NCBI RefSeq assembly: GCF_004022215.1
Contig: NZ_SAUZ01000005.1
Location: 124,001 to 188,000, forward strand
Reading direction: 5' to 3'
DNA: 64,000 nucleotides
From: Paenirhodobacter populi
GTDB taxonomy: Bacteria; Pseudomonadota; Alphaproteobacteria; Rhodobacterales; Rhodobacteraceae
Shown: in pieces, positions 9,359 through 19,911 of the stretch
How the letters are laid out: the number at the start of each line of letters is the position of its first letter
How positions within the stretch are numbered: position 1 is the first letter of the stretch
Made by a program: the position numbers and the translations under genes
Notes under the pieces: generated by a model
The model's database searches: none
What the model was told of the DNA's origin: nothing
The model's input: the letters and a program-made list of their open reading frames with translations, nothing else

Positions 9359-9773
9359 TGACGTCGACGCGCGTGATCTCGGCCCCGGCCGGCGCGGCGG
9401 GCACGCGGGCGAGTTCGAGTTCCTCCGCCGGGGCGTCGGACAGCCGGTTTTCCTCTTCCCAGAAGAAATGCGGATGGTCGTCGGTGCGGGTGTCGAAATA
9501 GCTGCGCCCGGCGTCGACGGTGATCTCGCTCATGATCCCGGCTTCGCAAAAGGCGCGCAGGGTGTTGTAGACGGTGGCGAGCGAAACCTGTTCGCCGGAA
9601 TCCCGCGCCGCGGCATAGAGCCCCTCGGCGGTCACATGGCGGTTGCGCCCGTCCCCCACCAGAAGCGTGGCGAGCGACAGCCGCTGCCGCGTCGGGCGCA
9701 GGCCGCCGCCGGTCAGCCACGCCTCGCCGCGTTCGCGGGCCAGTGCCGTGATGTTGTCGCACATCTCATCCAT
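9336..9773 (-). CDS. irr: Iron response regulator Irr (Fur family)
   Basis: Irr is the haem-sensing Fur-type regulator that controls iron and haem genes in many alphaproteobacteria. The 145-residue protein has the Fur winged helix (LRPTRQRLSLATLL and VSLATVYNTLRAFCEAGIM) followed by SYFDTRTDDHPHFFWEEENRL, which corresponds to the Irr HxH region and lacks the CxxC zinc pairs of Fur itself. It is divergent from fabA-fabB-fabI, an arrangement I know from other alphaproteobacteria. The start could be the ATG at 9773 or the in-frame ATG at 9764. The first is almost at the predicted transcription start. Confidence 0.88.
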   Translation of the reverse strand: MDEMCDNITALARERGEAWLTGGGLRPTRQRLSLATLLVGDGRNRHVTAEGLYAAARDSGEQVSLATVYNTLRAFCEAGIMSEITVDAGRSYFDTRTDDHPHFFWEEENRLSDAPAEELELARVPAAPAGAEITRVDVIIRLRKS

Positions 9774-9779
9774 TCTTCA

Positions 9780-9809
9780 TATATAGGCTCCGGCCCTTGT
9801 GCCTGACAA
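9780..9809 (-). promoter_or_regulatory. Candidate irr promoter
   Basis: On the minus strand TTGTCA and TATATA are separated by 18 bases. The -10 box ends only 6 bases before the irr ATG, so the mRNA would have almost no leader. Confidence 0.4.
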
Positions 9810-9921
9810 TGGTCAATATCCCGCCGGTTCCGGGCGCAATGTCGCGGGTTGGCGCGGCACTTGCACCGGGACGGCGCCGGGTGATACAGGGGGGAAACAA
9901 CCATTTGGGGGACGATCGCCT

Positions 9922-10431
9922 ATGACGGGCTTTCCGACGAGCTTCGGGAAAGATGACCTGCTGAAATGCGCGCGCGGCGAGCTGTTCGGGCCGGGAAACG
10001 CGCAGCTTCCGGCACCGCCGATGCTGATGATGGACCGCATCACCGACATTTCCGCGGATGCCGGACCGCATGGCAAGGGCCATGTGGTGGCGGAATTCGA
10101 CATCACTCCGGACCTGTGGTTCTTTGAATGCCATTTCCCGGGCAATCCGATCATGCCGGGCTGCCTCGGCCTTGACGGTCTGTGGCAGCTGACGGGGTTC
10201 AACCTTGGCTGGCGCGGCTGGCAGGGGCGGGGCTATGCGCTCGGCGTGGGCGAGGTGAAGCTGACCGGAATGGTGCGTCCGGACCGCAAGCTGTTGACCT
10301 ACCGCGTGAATTTCACCAAGGCCGTGCAGACCCGCCGGCTGACCATGGGCGTCGCCGACGGGATCGTCGAGGCCGATGGCGAGGTGATCTATCAGGTCAA
10401 GGATATGAAGGTCGCTCTTTCCGAGAGCTGA
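9922..10431 (+). CDS. fabA: 3-hydroxydecanoyl-ACP dehydratase/isomerase FabA
   Basis: FabA dehydrates 3-hydroxyacyl-ACP and isomerises the trans-2 C10 product to cis-3, the branch point to unsaturated fatty acids. The 169-residue protein matches the family length. Catalytic His71 lies in [19 protein letters not shown] and Asp85 follows in the same block. GGGGGA lies upstream of the ATG at 9922; the open frame upstream is not conserved. It is the first gene of fabA-fabB-fabI, with 19 bp to fabB. Confidence 0.96.
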   Translation: MTGFPTSFGKDDLLKCARGELFGPGNAQLPAPPMLMMDRITDISADAGPHGKGHVVAEFDITPDLWFFECHFPGNPIMPGCLGLDGLWQLTGFNLGWRGWQGRGYALGVGEVKLTGMVRPDRKLLTYRVNFTKAVQTRRLTMGVADGIVEADGEVIYQVKDMKVALSES

Positions 10432-10450
10432 ACCAGTGAAGGAGGCCATC

Positions 10451-11680
10451 ATGCGCCGCGTCGTCATCACCGGGCTGGGCATCGTCTCGCCGATCGGCAA
10501 TTCCGCCGCCGAGGTCACCGACAGCCTGAAGGCGGGCCGGTCGGGCATCACCGCGAACGCCGATATGGCGGAACGCGGCTTCCGCAGCCAGATCGCGGGG
10601 GCGGTGAACATCGACGTCTCCGAACACGTGGAAAAGCGCACGCTGCGCTTCATGGGGCCGGGGGCGGCCTATGCCTGGATCGCGATGGATCAGGCGATCC
10701 GCGACGCCGGGCTGGAGCCCGGCGATGTGTCGAATATCCACACCGGGCTGATCGCCGGGTCGGGCGGGCCTTCGACCTCGGCCATGTTCGCGGCGCATCA
10801 GGTGGTGCTGAATTCCGGTTCGCCCAAGCGGATCGGGCCGCTCGCGGTGCCGAAATGCATGTCCTCGACCATTTCGGCGAATCTGTCGACGGCGTTCCGG
10901 ATCAAGGGAATCAGCTATTCCATCACTTCGGCCTGCTCGACCTCGCTGCATTGCATCGGGGCGGCGGCGGAACAGATCGCCTTCGGCAAGCAGGACGTGA
11001 TGTTCGCCGGCGGGGCCGAGGAACTGGACTGGACGTTGAGCTGCCTGTTCGACGCAATGGGGGCGATGTCCTCGAAATACAATGCGACGCCGGACAAGGC
11101 CTCGCGCGCCTTCGACGCCGGGCGGGACGGATTCGTCATCGCCGGCGGCGGCGGCATCGTCGTGCTGGAGGAATTGTCGCACGCGCTGGCGCGCGGTGCG
11201 AAGATATATGCCGAGGTCACGGGCTTCGCCGCGACCTCGGACGGCCATGACATGGTGGCACCATCGGGCGAGGGCGGCGAACGCGCCATGCGGCTTGCGC
11301 TCAAGGGCCTGCCCGACGGGCGCAGGGTCAGCTACATCAACGCGCATGGCACCTCGACCCCCGTCGGCGATGTCGGCGAGGTGGAGGCCGTGCGCCGCGT
11401 CTTCGGCCGCGGGCATACCCCGCCGATCAGCTCGACCAAGTCGATGACCGGGCACAGCCAGGGCGCGACCGGCGCGGCGGAGGCGATCTACTGCCTGCTG
11501 ATGCTGCAGGACGATTTCATCGCGCCGTCGATCAATGTCGAAACGCTCGACCCCGCCATCGACGCGGGCGAGATCGCGACGAAACGTGTGGACAACGCGG
11601 GCCTCGACACGGTGATGACCAACAGCTTCGGCTTTGGCGGCACCAACGGGTCGATGCTCCTGTCGAAATATCTGGGGTAA
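10451..11680 (+). CDS. fabB: Beta-ketoacyl-ACP synthase I FabB
   Basis: FabB condenses malonyl-ACP with acyl-ACP and is needed to elongate the cis-3-decenoyl-ACP made by FabA. The 409-residue protein has the Cys-His-His triad: C162 in TSACSTSLHC, H299 in NAHGTSTPVGD and H335 in SMTGHSQGATGAAE, with Lys330 just before. The ATG at 10451 sits 5 bases after GGAGG; a GTG at 10436 upstream is not needed. It is coupled to fabA upstream and fabI downstream (6 bp). Confidence 0.96.
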   Translation: MRRVVITGLGIVSPIGNSAAEVTDSLKAGRSGITANADMAERGFRSQIAGAVNIDVSEHVEKRTLRFMGPGAAYAWIAMDQAIRDAGLEPGDVSNIHTGLIAGSGGPSTSAMFAAHQVVLNSGSPKRIGPLAVPKCMSSTISANLSTAFRIKGISYSITSACSTSLHCIGAAAEQIAFGKQDVMFAGGAEELDWTLSCLFDAMGAMSSKYNATPDKASRAFDAGRDGFVIAGGGGIVVLEELSHALARGAKIYAEVTGFAATSDGHDMVAPSGEGGERAMRLALKGLPDGRRVSYINAHGTSTPVGDVGEVEAVRRVFGRGHTPPISSTKSMTGHSQGATGAAEAIYCLLMLQDDFIAPSINVETLDPAIDAGEIATKRVDNAGLDTVMTNSFGFGGTNGSMLLSKYLG

Positions 11681-11686
11681 GGGCCT

Positions 11687-12475
11687 ATGGCTGACTTGAT
11701 GAAGGGCAAGCGCGGTCTGGTCATGGGCGTTGCCAATGACCATTCGATCGCATGGGGCATCGCCAGGGCGCTGCATGCCGAGGGGGCGGAGCTGGCGTTC
11801 TCCTATCAGGGAGAGGCCTTCGGCAAGCGCGTCGCGCCGCTCGCCGCCACGGTGGGATCGGAATTCCTGCTGGACGTGGATGTGAACGACGATGCCAGCC
11901 TCGACGCCGCCTTCGCGCGGCTGAAGGGCGAATGGGGCACGATCGACTTTCTGGTCCATGCCATCGCCTATTCGGACAAGAACGAGCTGGCCGGGCGCTT
12001 CGCCGATACCTCGCGCGAGAATTTCAAGAATTCGATGTGCATCTCGGTCTACAGCTTCATCGACGTGGCGCGCCGCGCGGCCGAGATCATGCCGGATGGC
12101 GGTTCGCTGATCACCATGACCTATGGCGGGTCGCATCGCGTGACGCCCTATTACAACGTCATGGGTGTGGCCAAGGCCGCGCTGGAAAGCTCGGTCATCT
12201 ATCTGGCGAACGACCTCGGCCCGCAGGGGATCCGGGTCAACGCGATCAGCCCCGGCCCGATGAAGACGCTGGCGGGCGCGGCGATCGGCGGGGCGCGCAA
12301 GACCTTCCGCCATACCGAGGCGAACAGCCCCCTGCGGCAGAACGCGACGCTCGACGCCGTGGGCGGCACGGCGGTCTGGCTGTGCTCGGATTACGGCAAC
12401 TGCTCGACCGGCGATGTGGTCTATGTCGATTGCGGCTACCACGTCCTCGGCATGCCGCAGCCGGAAAACCTGTAA
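11687..12475 (+). CDS. fabI: Enoyl-ACP reductase FabI (NADH)
   Basis: FabI reduces trans-2-enoyl-ACP in the last step of each elongation cycle. The 262-residue short-chain dehydrogenase has the FabI-type nucleotide loop GVANDHSIAWGIA at about 14-26 and the active-site motif Y-x6-K as YNVMGVAK. The region is the target of triclosan-type inhibitors in this family. It is the last gene of the operon. Copy 3 of the dispersed element begins 22 bp after the stop codon. Confidence 0.96.
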   Translation: MADLMKGKRGLVMGVANDHSIAWGIARALHAEGAELAFSYQGEAFGKRVAPLAATVGSEFLLDVDVNDDASLDAAFARLKGEWGTIDFLVHAIAYSDKNELAGRFADTSRENFKNSMCISVYSFIDVARRAAEIMPDGGSLITMTYGGSHRVTPYYNVMGVAKAALESSVIYLANDLGPQGIRVNAISPGPMKTLAGAAIGGARKTFRHTEANSPLRQNATLDAVGGTAVWLCSDYGNCSTGDVVYVDCGYHVLGMPQPENL

Positions 12476-12496
12476 CCGCGCGCGCTTCCTGCCGTC

Positions 12497-12562
12497 GTTT
12501 TTCCATAAATATCCCGGGGGAATCCTTGCGGCCCTGCCGCAAGGATGGGGGCGGCGCCCCCC
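12497..12562 (+). repeat. Dispersed intergenic element, copy 3
   Basis: Box TTTTTCCATAAATATCCC, then GGGGGAAT, hairpin 1 (ATCCTTGCGG-CCCTG-CCGCAAGGAT, a perfect 10-bp stem unlike the other copies) and hairpin 2 (GGGGGC-GGC-GCCCCC). It lies 22 bp after fabI, between convergent genes. Confidence 0.85.
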
Positions 12563-12581
12563 GCGACGCGGCCCAGAGGCA

Positions 12582-13412
12582 TCAACCGGCGATCTGTGCG
12601 ATCCACGCACGCAGCGCCGCCAAGGCCTCGGGTTCGTCGAGGAAGGGGACATGGGCGCGGTCCGGCACTTCGGCATGGATCATGTCGGGACGGCGGCGCA
12701 GCATTTCCTCGACGGTCGCGCGGCTCAGCAGGTCCGAATTCGCCCCGCGGATCACGCAAAGCGGCAGGCCCTCGCAGGCGTCGAACAGGGGCCATGCTGT
12801 GGGCGCCTCCTCGCCCTTGAAGGCGTCGATGAAGGGCTGACGCAGGGCGGGGTCGTAGTTGATGACCGGGCGGCCGTTGCGCTCGATGTAATGGTGCTGC
12901 GCCTCCGTCACCCACCGCCCCTGTGGCACATTGGCGAAACCCACCTTCATATGGGGCAGCTTCTCGATCAGCTCCGGCATGGATTTCGCCGCCGGATTGC
13001 GCCCGAGATAGTCGAAGATCTTCATCAGCCCCGCATGTTCCAGCACCGGCCCCACATCGTTCAGGCACAGCCCCGTCATCCGCGCCTTGGCGGTATAGGC
13101 CAGATACATCCCGATCAGCCCCCCGCGCGAAGTGCCAAGGATCGCGGCCTTCGCGACCCCCAGATGATCCAGCAGTTGCAGCGCATCCAGCCCCTCGCGC
13201 ATCACCGTATAGGTCTCGGCCCCGGTGAAATCCGAGGCGCCCCGCCCACGGTAATCCATGCGGATCAGGCGGCAGCCGGTCAGCCAGGGCGCCACATAGT
13301 CGAAATCCTCCATCGTCCGCGTCAGCCCGGACAGCGCCAGCACCGGCAGCCCCGCGCCCTCGTCGCGATAGGCCAGCCGCGCCCCGTCATCGGCGGTGAA
13401 AAACTGCACCAT
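12582..13412 (-). CDS. Alpha/beta hydrolase
   Basis: This 276-residue cytoplasmic hydrolase has the alpha/beta fold order. There is an oxyanion region LALSGLTRTMEDFD and an RMDYRGRG segment. The nucleophile elbow is GTSRGG (Ser at about 98), followed by an acid in RGANSDLLS and a histidine in DRAHVPFLDEPEAL near the C-terminus. The ATG at 13412 follows a purine-rich GGGGGGAAG; an ATG 11 codons upstream is less likely. It is monocistronic and faces the fabI gene. The substrate is not deducible; similar proteins are often annotated as esterases or haloperoxidase-like enzymes without proof. Confidence 0.85.
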   Translation of the reverse strand: MVQFFTADDGARLAYRDEGAGLPVLALSGLTRTMEDFDYVAPWLTGCRLIRMDYRGRGASDFTGAETYTVMREGLDALQLLDHLGVAKAAILGTSRGGLIGMYLAYTAKARMTGLCLNDVGPVLEHAGLMKIFDYLGRNPAAKSMPELIEKLPHMKVGFANVPQGRWVTEAQHHYIERNGRPVINYDPALRQPFIDAFKGEEAPTAWPLFDACEGLPLCVIRGANSDLLSRATVEEMLRRRPDMIHAEVPDRAHVPFLDEPEALAALRAWIAQIAG

Positions 13413-13480
13413 CTTCCCCCCATCTTCCCTATGTGTCCCGCGCATTCGCCCTTAACATAGGCGCAAAAACGGAGACCGTC

Positions 13481-14074
13481 ATGCCCGACAGACTGGAAGA
13501 CCTACAGGCAAGCCTCGCCCGGATCGAGGCGCAGATCGAACAGGAATGGGAGGCCCGCCGCGCAAAGGCGCGCTACCGGATCGAAAAGGGCCGGGTGATC
13601 TTTGAAGAAGACGTTCGCGCCGCCCATCGCCGCGCCCGCGAAAGACTGTGGAGTTTCCTCAAACGCACCAATGCGCTGGTCGTGCTGACCGCGCCCTTCA
13701 TCTACGCCTGCATCATCCCCTTCGTCCTGCTGGACCTGTTCGTCACCGTCTATCAGGCGGTCTGCTTTCCGGTCTATGGAATCCAGAAGGTGCGGCGGCG
13801 CGACCATATCGTGATCGACCGGCAATATCTGGGCTATCTCAACGCCTTGCAAAAGCTGAACTGCGTCTATTGCGGCTATGGCAACGGCGTCATCTCCTAT
13901 GTGCGGGAAATCGCCGGCCGGACGGAAAAATACTGGTGCCCGATCAAGCATGCCAGCCGGGTGCGCGGAACCCACCGGTTTTATTGCGATTTCTGCGACT
14001 ATGGCGATGCGGATGCCTTCTGCGCCAAGCGCGAGGAACTGCGCGCCGAACTGCGCAAGGTCGAAGACAAATAG
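13481..14074 (+). CDS. Membrane protein with cysteine-rich zinc-ribbon-like C-terminus
   Basis: I do not recognise a named family. The 197-residue protein begins with a charged helix of about 60 residues. A long hydrophobic segment follows (ALVVLTAPFIYACIIPFVLL, about 65-100, one or two membrane spans). The C-terminal part has CVYCGYGNG, WCPIKH and FYCDFCDYGD clusters that could bind zinc. A second charged helix ends the protein. The ATG follows GGAG. It lies between a divergent hydrolase and rpoH. I believe homologues are widespread in alphaproteobacteria, which suggests a conserved but unassigned membrane role. Confidence 0.75.
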   Translation: MPDRLEDLQASLARIEAQIEQEWEARRAKARYRIEKGRVIFEEDVRAAHRRARERLWSFLKRTNALVVLTAPFIYACIIPFVLLDLFVTVYQAVCFPVYGIQKVRRRDHIVIDRQYLGYLNALQKLNCVYCGYGNGVISYVREIAGRTEKYWCPIKHASRVRGTHRFYCDFCDYGDADAFCAKREELRAELRKVEDK

Positions 14075-14112
14075 CCGTGTGCAAAAACGCATCCGGGGTA
14101 ACACTTTTGTGG

Positions 14113-14139
14113 GGAACCTTTCGGCGCGCGCGACATTAA
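14113..14139 (+). promoter_or_regulatory. Candidate stress-type promoter upstream of rpoH
   Basis: GGAAC (14113-14117) followed after 16 bases by CATTAA. This is one base off the alphaproteobacterial general-stress (EcfG) pattern GGAAC-N16/17-CGTT. It lies about 78 bp upstream of the rpoH start. Weak evidence on its own. Confidence 0.3.
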
Positions 14140-14216
14140 TCCTTCGATGCTTCATGCTGCTCATGCGAAACTCGCCAACAGTTGAGTTGGGTGGGAGACC
14201 CGGGGGACTACTGGCC

Positions 14217-15095
14217 ATGGCACTCGACGGAATGAATGACGATACCTTGCCGCGCCAGGCGATGCGCGCGGAATATCTGGATGCGGAAACCGAGGCGGAG
14301 CTGGCACGCGCGTGGCGCGACCGGCGCGACGAAACGGCCCTGCACCGGCTGGTGACGGCCTATATGCGGCTGGCGATCGCCATGGCGGCAAAGTTCCGCC
14401 GCTACGGCGCGCCGATGAGCGACCTGATACAGGAAGCCTCGCTTGGCCTGATGAAGGCGGCGGACAAGTTCGACCCCGACCGCGGGGTGCGCTTTTCGAC
14501 CTATGCGGTGTGGTGGATCAAGGCCTCGATCCAGGAATTCGTGATGCGCAACTGGTCGATGGTGCGCACGGGGTCCACCTCCTCGCAAAAGGCGCTGTTC
14601 TTCAACATGCGCCGGGTGCAGGCGCAGATCGAACGCGCGGCCGAGGCCGAGGGCGTGTCGATCGATTCCGCGCAGATCCGCGTCCGCGTGGCCGAGGAAA
14701 TCGGCGTGCCGCTGGCCGATGTGGAGATGATGGAGGGGCGGCTCTCCGGCTCCGACCTGTCGCTGAACGCGACGCAGAACTCGGATGACGAGGGCCGCGA
14801 ATGGGTCGAGACGCTGGAAGACGACGGCGCCACCCCCGAGGAGCGCGTCACCGAAACCCATGACGGCGCGCTGATCCACAACTGGCTCGCCGAGGCGATG
14901 GGCCGGCTGTCGTTGCGTGAACGCTATATCGTCACCGAACGGCGCCTGACCGATGCGCCGCGCACGCTCGAAAGCCTCGGCGCCGAGCTTGGCCTGTCGA
15001 AGGAACGCATCCGCCAGCTTGAGGCGCAGGCCTTCGGCAAGATGCGCAAGTCGCTCGAATCCCGCAGCGAGGATATCGCCAGCCTCTTCGCCTGA
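14217..15095 (+). CDS. rpoH: RNA polymerase sigma-32 factor RpoH (RpoHII type)
   Basis: This sigma factor directs RNA polymerase to heat-shock and oxidative-stress promoters. The 292-residue protein has region 2 (LIQEASLGLMKAADKFD, then GVRFSTYAVWWIKASIQEF). The RpoH box is present as QKALFFNMRR at about 124-133, and region 4 has the helix-turn-helix SLGAELGLSKERIRQLEAQA. The SSQKALFFNMRR and MALDG start are closer to RpoHII than to RpoHI of Rhodobacter, from memory. The ATG at 14217 follows GGGGGA. The groESL genes 3 kb away are plausible targets. Confidence 0.93.
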   Translation: MALDGMNDDTLPRQAMRAEYLDAETEAELARAWRDRRDETALHRLVTAYMRLAIAMAAKFRRYGAPMSDLIQEASLGLMKAADKFDPDRGVRFSTYAVWWIKASIQEFVMRNWSMVRTGSTSSQKALFFNMRRVQAQIERAAEAEGVSIDSAQIRVRVAEEIGVPLADVEMMEGRLSGSDLSLNATQNSDDEGREWVETLEDDGATPEERVTETHDGALIHNWLAEAMGRLSLRERYIVTERRLTDAPRTLESLGAELGLSKERIRQLEAQAFGKMRKSLESRSEDIASLFA

Positions 15096-15165
15096 CCCGC
15101 GCCCGCCGCCGTGCTTGCACAGCGCGGCGGGGCCGCATAAGTCTGGGCGGGTGATGGAGGCTGCG

Positions 15166-16368
15166 ATGCTGGCTGGGAAACGGATTCTTCTGATCGTCGG
15201 CGGCGGCATTGCGGCCTACAAATGTTGCGAACTGATCCGGCTTCTGCGCGGGCAGGGCGCGGCGGTGACGCCGGTGATGACCCGCGCCGCCGAGGAATTC
15301 GTGACGCCGCTGACGATTTCGTCCCTTGCGGGCGAGGTCGCGCATCGCGATCTGTTCGACCTGACGCATGAGGCCGAGATCGGCCATATCCAGCTGTCGC
15401 GCTCCGCCGATCTGGTGGTCGTGGCGCCCGCTACCGCCGATCTGATGGCGAAGATGGCGGGGGGGCTGGCGAACGACCTTGCCTCGACGCTGATCCTTGC
15501 GACGGACAAGCGGGTGCTGGTCGCGCCGGCGATGAACGTGCGGATGTGGGACCATCCCGCGACGCGGCGCAATATCGCCACGCTGCGCGGCGACGGGATC
15601 CTGTTCACCGGCCCGAACGAGGGCGACATGGCCTGCGGCGAATACGGGCCGGGGCGGATGGCCGAACCGCTGGAAATCCTTGCCGCGATCCGCAGCGCGC
15701 TGGCCGACGGGCCGCTGGATGGCCGGCACGTGCTGGTGACCTCGGGCCCCACACATGAACCGATCGACCCGGTGCGCTACATCGCCAATCAATCCTCGGG
15801 TGCGCAGGGCACGGCGATCGCCGCGGCCTTGCGCGATCTGGGCGCGCGGGTGACCTTCGTCACCGGCCCGGCGCAGGTGCCGCCGCCGCAGGGCGTGACG
15901 GTGGTCCGGGTGGAAACCGCGCGCGAAATGCTGCTGGCGGTGGAGGCCGCGCTGCCCGCCGAGGCGGCCGTCTTCGCCGCCGCCGTCGCCGACTGGCGCG
16001 TGGCGAATGCCGCCGGGCAGAAGATGAAGAAGGACGGCTCCGGTCGCCCCCCCGCACTGGAATTTGCCGAAAACCCCGACATTCTGGCGACCGTCTCGCG
16101 GATGGGCGCGGGGCGGCCGCGGCTCGTCGTGGGCTTCGCCGCCGAAACCCATGACGTGGAACGCCACGCCACGGAAAAGCGCATCCGCAAGGGCTGCGAC
16201 TGGATCGTCGCCAATGATGTCAGCCCGGAAACGGGCATCATGGGCGGCAGCGAGAACGCGGTCACGATCATCGACGCCGACGGCGCCGAGCATTGGGACC
16301 GCATGAGCAAGACCGACGTGGCGCGCAGGCTGGCGGCCCGCATCGCCGACAGATTGAAAAGGGAATGA
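15166..16368 (+). CDS. coaBC: Bifunctional CoaBC (phosphopantothenoylcysteine synthetase/decarboxylase)
   Basis: CoaBC joins 4'-phosphopantothenate to cysteine and then decarboxylates the product on the way to coenzyme A. The N-terminal flavoprotein half (CoaC) has His74 in [12 protein letters not shown], the PAMNVRMW motif (Asn124) and the clamp Cys157 in [10 protein letters not shown]. The C-terminal half (CoaB) starts at about 185 with [18 protein letters not shown] and ends with the [12 protein letters not shown] segment. The 400-residue length is typical. The ATG at 15166 follows GGAGG. It overlaps dut by four bases (ATGA). Confidence 0.95.
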   Translation: MLAGKRILLIVGGGIAAYKCCELIRLLRGQGAAVTPVMTRAAEEFVTPLTISSLAGEVAHRDLFDLTHEAEIGHIQLSRSADLVVVAPATADLMAKMAGGLANDLASTLILATDKRVLVAPAMNVRMWDHPATRRNIATLRGDGILFTGPNEGDMACGEYGPGRMAEPLEILAAIRSALADGPLDGRHVLVTSGPTHEPIDPVRYIANQSSGAQGTAIAAALRDLGARVTFVTGPAQVPPPQGVTVVRVETAREMLLAVEAALPAEAAVFAAAVADWRVANAAGQKMKKDGSGRPPALEFAENPDILATVSRMGAGRPRLVVGFAAETHDVERHATEKRIRKGCDWIVANDVSPETGIMGGSENAVTIIDADGAEHWDRMSKTDVARRLAARIADRLKRE

Positions 16369-16844
16369 GCATGGTGCGACCGATCGTTCGGGTGGTGCAT
16401 GAGGATTGGGCGGATACGGCGATCGCGCTGCCGCGTTACGAAACCGCCGGTTCGGCCGGGGCGGATATCCGCGCGAACCTGATGCCCGACGACCGGGCGC
16501 AGGGCTTCACCATCTACCCGATGCAGCGCGTGATCGTGCCGACGGGCCTGCGCGTGGAAATCCCCGAAGGGTTCGAGATGCAGATCCGCCCGCGGTCCGG
16601 CCTTGCGCTGAAACACGGGATCAGCCTGCCGAACACGCCGGGCACGATCGACAGCGATTATCGCGGCCCGCTTGGCGTGCTGCTGATCAACTTCGGGCGC
16701 GAGCCCTATGTGATCCAGCATGGCGACCGGATCGCGCAGGCGGTGATCGCCCCGGTGGTGCAGGCGCTTTACGAAATCACCGACGATTCCCTGACCGAGA
16801 CTTCGCGCGGCGCCGGAGGTTTCGGTTCGACCGGGAAACAGTGA
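16365..16844 (+). CDS. dut: dUTP pyrophosphatase
   Basis: Dut hydrolyses dUTP to dUMP and pyrophosphate, keeping uracil out of DNA and supplying dTMP synthesis. The 159-residue trimeric-type protein has all five motifs: [41 protein letters not shown] and the C-terminal [10 protein letters not shown] that closes over the substrate. Its ATG overlaps the coaBC stop codon, so the two are translationally coupled, as in other alphaproteobacteria. A second ATG two codons later is also possible. Confidence 0.96.
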   Translation: MSMVRPIVRVVHEDWADTAIALPRYETAGSAGADIRANLMPDDRAQGFTIYPMQRVIVPTGLRVEIPEGFEMQIRPRSGLALKHGISLPNTPGTIDSDYRGPLGVLLINFGREPYVIQHGDRIAQAVIAPVVQALYEITDDSLTETSRGAGGFGSTGKQ

Positions 16845-16845
16845 G

Positions 16846-17613
16846 GTGGCCTTCACCCCCGAGGAACTGGACCGCTACGCCCGCCACATCCTGCTGCGCG
16901 AGGTGGGCGGCACCGGCCAGCGGCGGTTGAAGGAGGCACGGATTCTGGTCGTGGGGGCGGGCGGTCTTGGCGCGCCGGTCCTGCTTTACCTCGCGGCGGC
17001 GGGGGTGGGGGCGATCACGCTGGTCGATGACGATCACGTCTCGGCCTCGAACCTGCAACGGCAGGTGATCTTCCGCAGCGAGGACATCGGCGCGCCGAAG
17101 GTCGCTGCGGCATCCCGGGCGCTCGCGGCGCTCAACCCCTTCGTCGCGGTCACGCCCGTCATGGCGCGGTTCGATGCGGCGCTGATCCCCGGCCATGATC
17201 TGGTGATCGACGGATCGGACAATTTCGAGACCCGGCATCTGGTCAACCGCGCCTGCGTCGCGGCGGGGGTGCCGCTGATCTCGGGCGCGATCGCGCAATG
17301 GGAAGGGCAGCTCAGCCTTTTCGATCCGGCGCGGGACGCGCCCTGCCTCGCCTGCGTCTTTCCGGTCATTCCGGCCGAAGGCCTCGCCCCTTCCTGCGCC
17401 GAGGCGGGGGTCATGGGGGCGCTGCCGGGCATCATCGGCGCGATGATGGCGGCCGAGGCGATCAAGGAGATCACCGGGGCGGGCGCCACATTGCGCGGCC
17501 GGCTGCTGATCCACGACGCCCTCTGGGGTGAAAGCCGCGATATCCGGATCAAGCGCGATCCGGCCTGCCCGGTCTGCGGTCGCGCACATGGGGCGCCAAC
17601 GGCGCAGAGCTGA
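16846..17613 (+). CDS. HesA/MoeB/ThiF family E1-like adenylyltransferase
   Basis: These enzymes adenylate the C-terminal glycine of a small sulphur carrier (MoaD or ThiS). The 255-residue protein has the nucleotide loop VVGAGGLGAPVLLYLAAAGV at about 32-51 and the DDDHVSASNLQRQ segment. Zinc-type cysteine pairs are CLAC and CPVC near the C-terminus. The start is a GTG one base after the dut stop codon. MoeB (molybdopterin) and ThiF (thiamine) cannot be told apart here, and no moaD or thiS lies nearby. It ends the coaBC-dut unit. Confidence 0.88.
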   Translation: MAFTPEELDRYARHILLREVGGTGQRRLKEARILVVGAGGLGAPVLLYLAAAGVGAITLVDDDHVSASNLQRQVIFRSEDIGAPKVAAASRALAALNPFVAVTPVMARFDAALIPGHDLVIDGSDNFETRHLVNRACVAAGVPLISGAIAQWEGQLSLFDPARDAPCLACVFPVIPAEGLAPSCAEAGVMGALPGIIGAMMAAEAIKEITGAGATLRGRLLIHDALWGESRDIRIKRDPACPVCGRAHGAPTAQS

Positions 17614-17714
17614 CACAGGCAGCCCGCATCGAAAGACACCGCCCCCTCGTGCAGGCATTCCGTCCCGCGCGCCGAATAAGCGCTCCGACGGAACCAGAGA
17701 CCGTCTTTCACCCA

Positions 17715-17777
17715 TCATCTTTCCAAAAATATCCCGGGGGTGAATTGGCCGAAGGCCAAGAGGGGGCTGGCCCCCTT
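17715..17777 (+). repeat. Dispersed intergenic element, copy 4
   Basis: Box CATCTTTCCAAAAATATCCC, GGGGGTGAA, hairpin 1 (TTGGCC-GAA-GGCCAA), hairpin 2 (GGGGG-CTGG-CCCCC). It lies 102 bp after the E1-like gene and between convergent genes. Nearly identical to copies 1 and 5. Confidence 0.85.
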
Positions 17778-17825
17778 TCTCCCTGTCCACCCGCGCCACC
17801 TTCCGATGTCAAAACCCCCCGCGCC

Positions 17826-17859
17826 AAAGGAAAGGCCGCGGCGCTTGCGCGCCGCGGCC
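17826..17859 (-). terminator. Terminator of groESL
   Basis: On the minus strand an 11-bp perfect stem (GGCCGCGGCGC-GCAA-GCGCCGCGGCC) is followed by TTTCCTTT, 40 bases after the groEL stop codon. Confidence 0.8.
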
Positions 17860-17898
17860 CTGAAGGGCGGGACCCGAAGGCCCCGATCTCCCGGATGA

Positions 17899-19539
<1,641 letters not shown>

Positions 19540-19586
19540 TCAGGCTCCTTAAATTCTTGGGAAATCAGGGGTCGCCGATCGCTGGA

Positions 19587-19874
19587 TCAGGCGATGATCC
19601 CCATGATGTCGGATTCTTTCATGATCAGCAGTTCTTCGCCGTTCAGGGTCACTTCCGTGCCCGACCACTTGCCGAAGAGGATGCGATCGCCAACCTTGAC
19701 GGAGGGCGCGATCAGTTCGCCCGAATCCTTGCGCGCGCCTTCGCCGACCGCAACGACTTCGCCTTCGGCGGGCTTTTCCTTCGCCGAATCCGGGATGATC
19801 AGGCCACCCTTGGTCTTGTCGTCGCTTTGCACGCGCTTGACCAGCACACGGTCATGAAGCGGTTTGAATGCCAT
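19587..19874 (-). CDS. groES: Co-chaperonin GroES (Hsp10)
   Basis: GroES is the heptameric lid of the GroEL chamber. The protein is 95 residues, the usual size, with [28 protein letters not shown] (mobile loop), then [15 protein letters not shown] and the C-terminal [15 protein letters not shown]. The start is clear, and a 5' leader of about 65 bases carries the CIRCE operator. First gene of the groESL operon. Confidence 0.98.
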   Translation of the reverse strand: MAFKPLHDRVLVKRVQSDDKTKGGLIIPDSAKEKPAEGEVVAVGEGARKDSGELIAPSVKVGDRILFGKWSGTEVTLNGEELLIMKESDIMGIIA

Positions 19875-19911
19875 CTGGAGATACTCCCTAAGGTTCCAGG
19901 TTCGAAAGGTT

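Noticed and set aside
10397-12676. A 759-codon frame on the minus strand opposite fabB and fabI
   Set aside because: Shadow of the fab operon without any protein motif.
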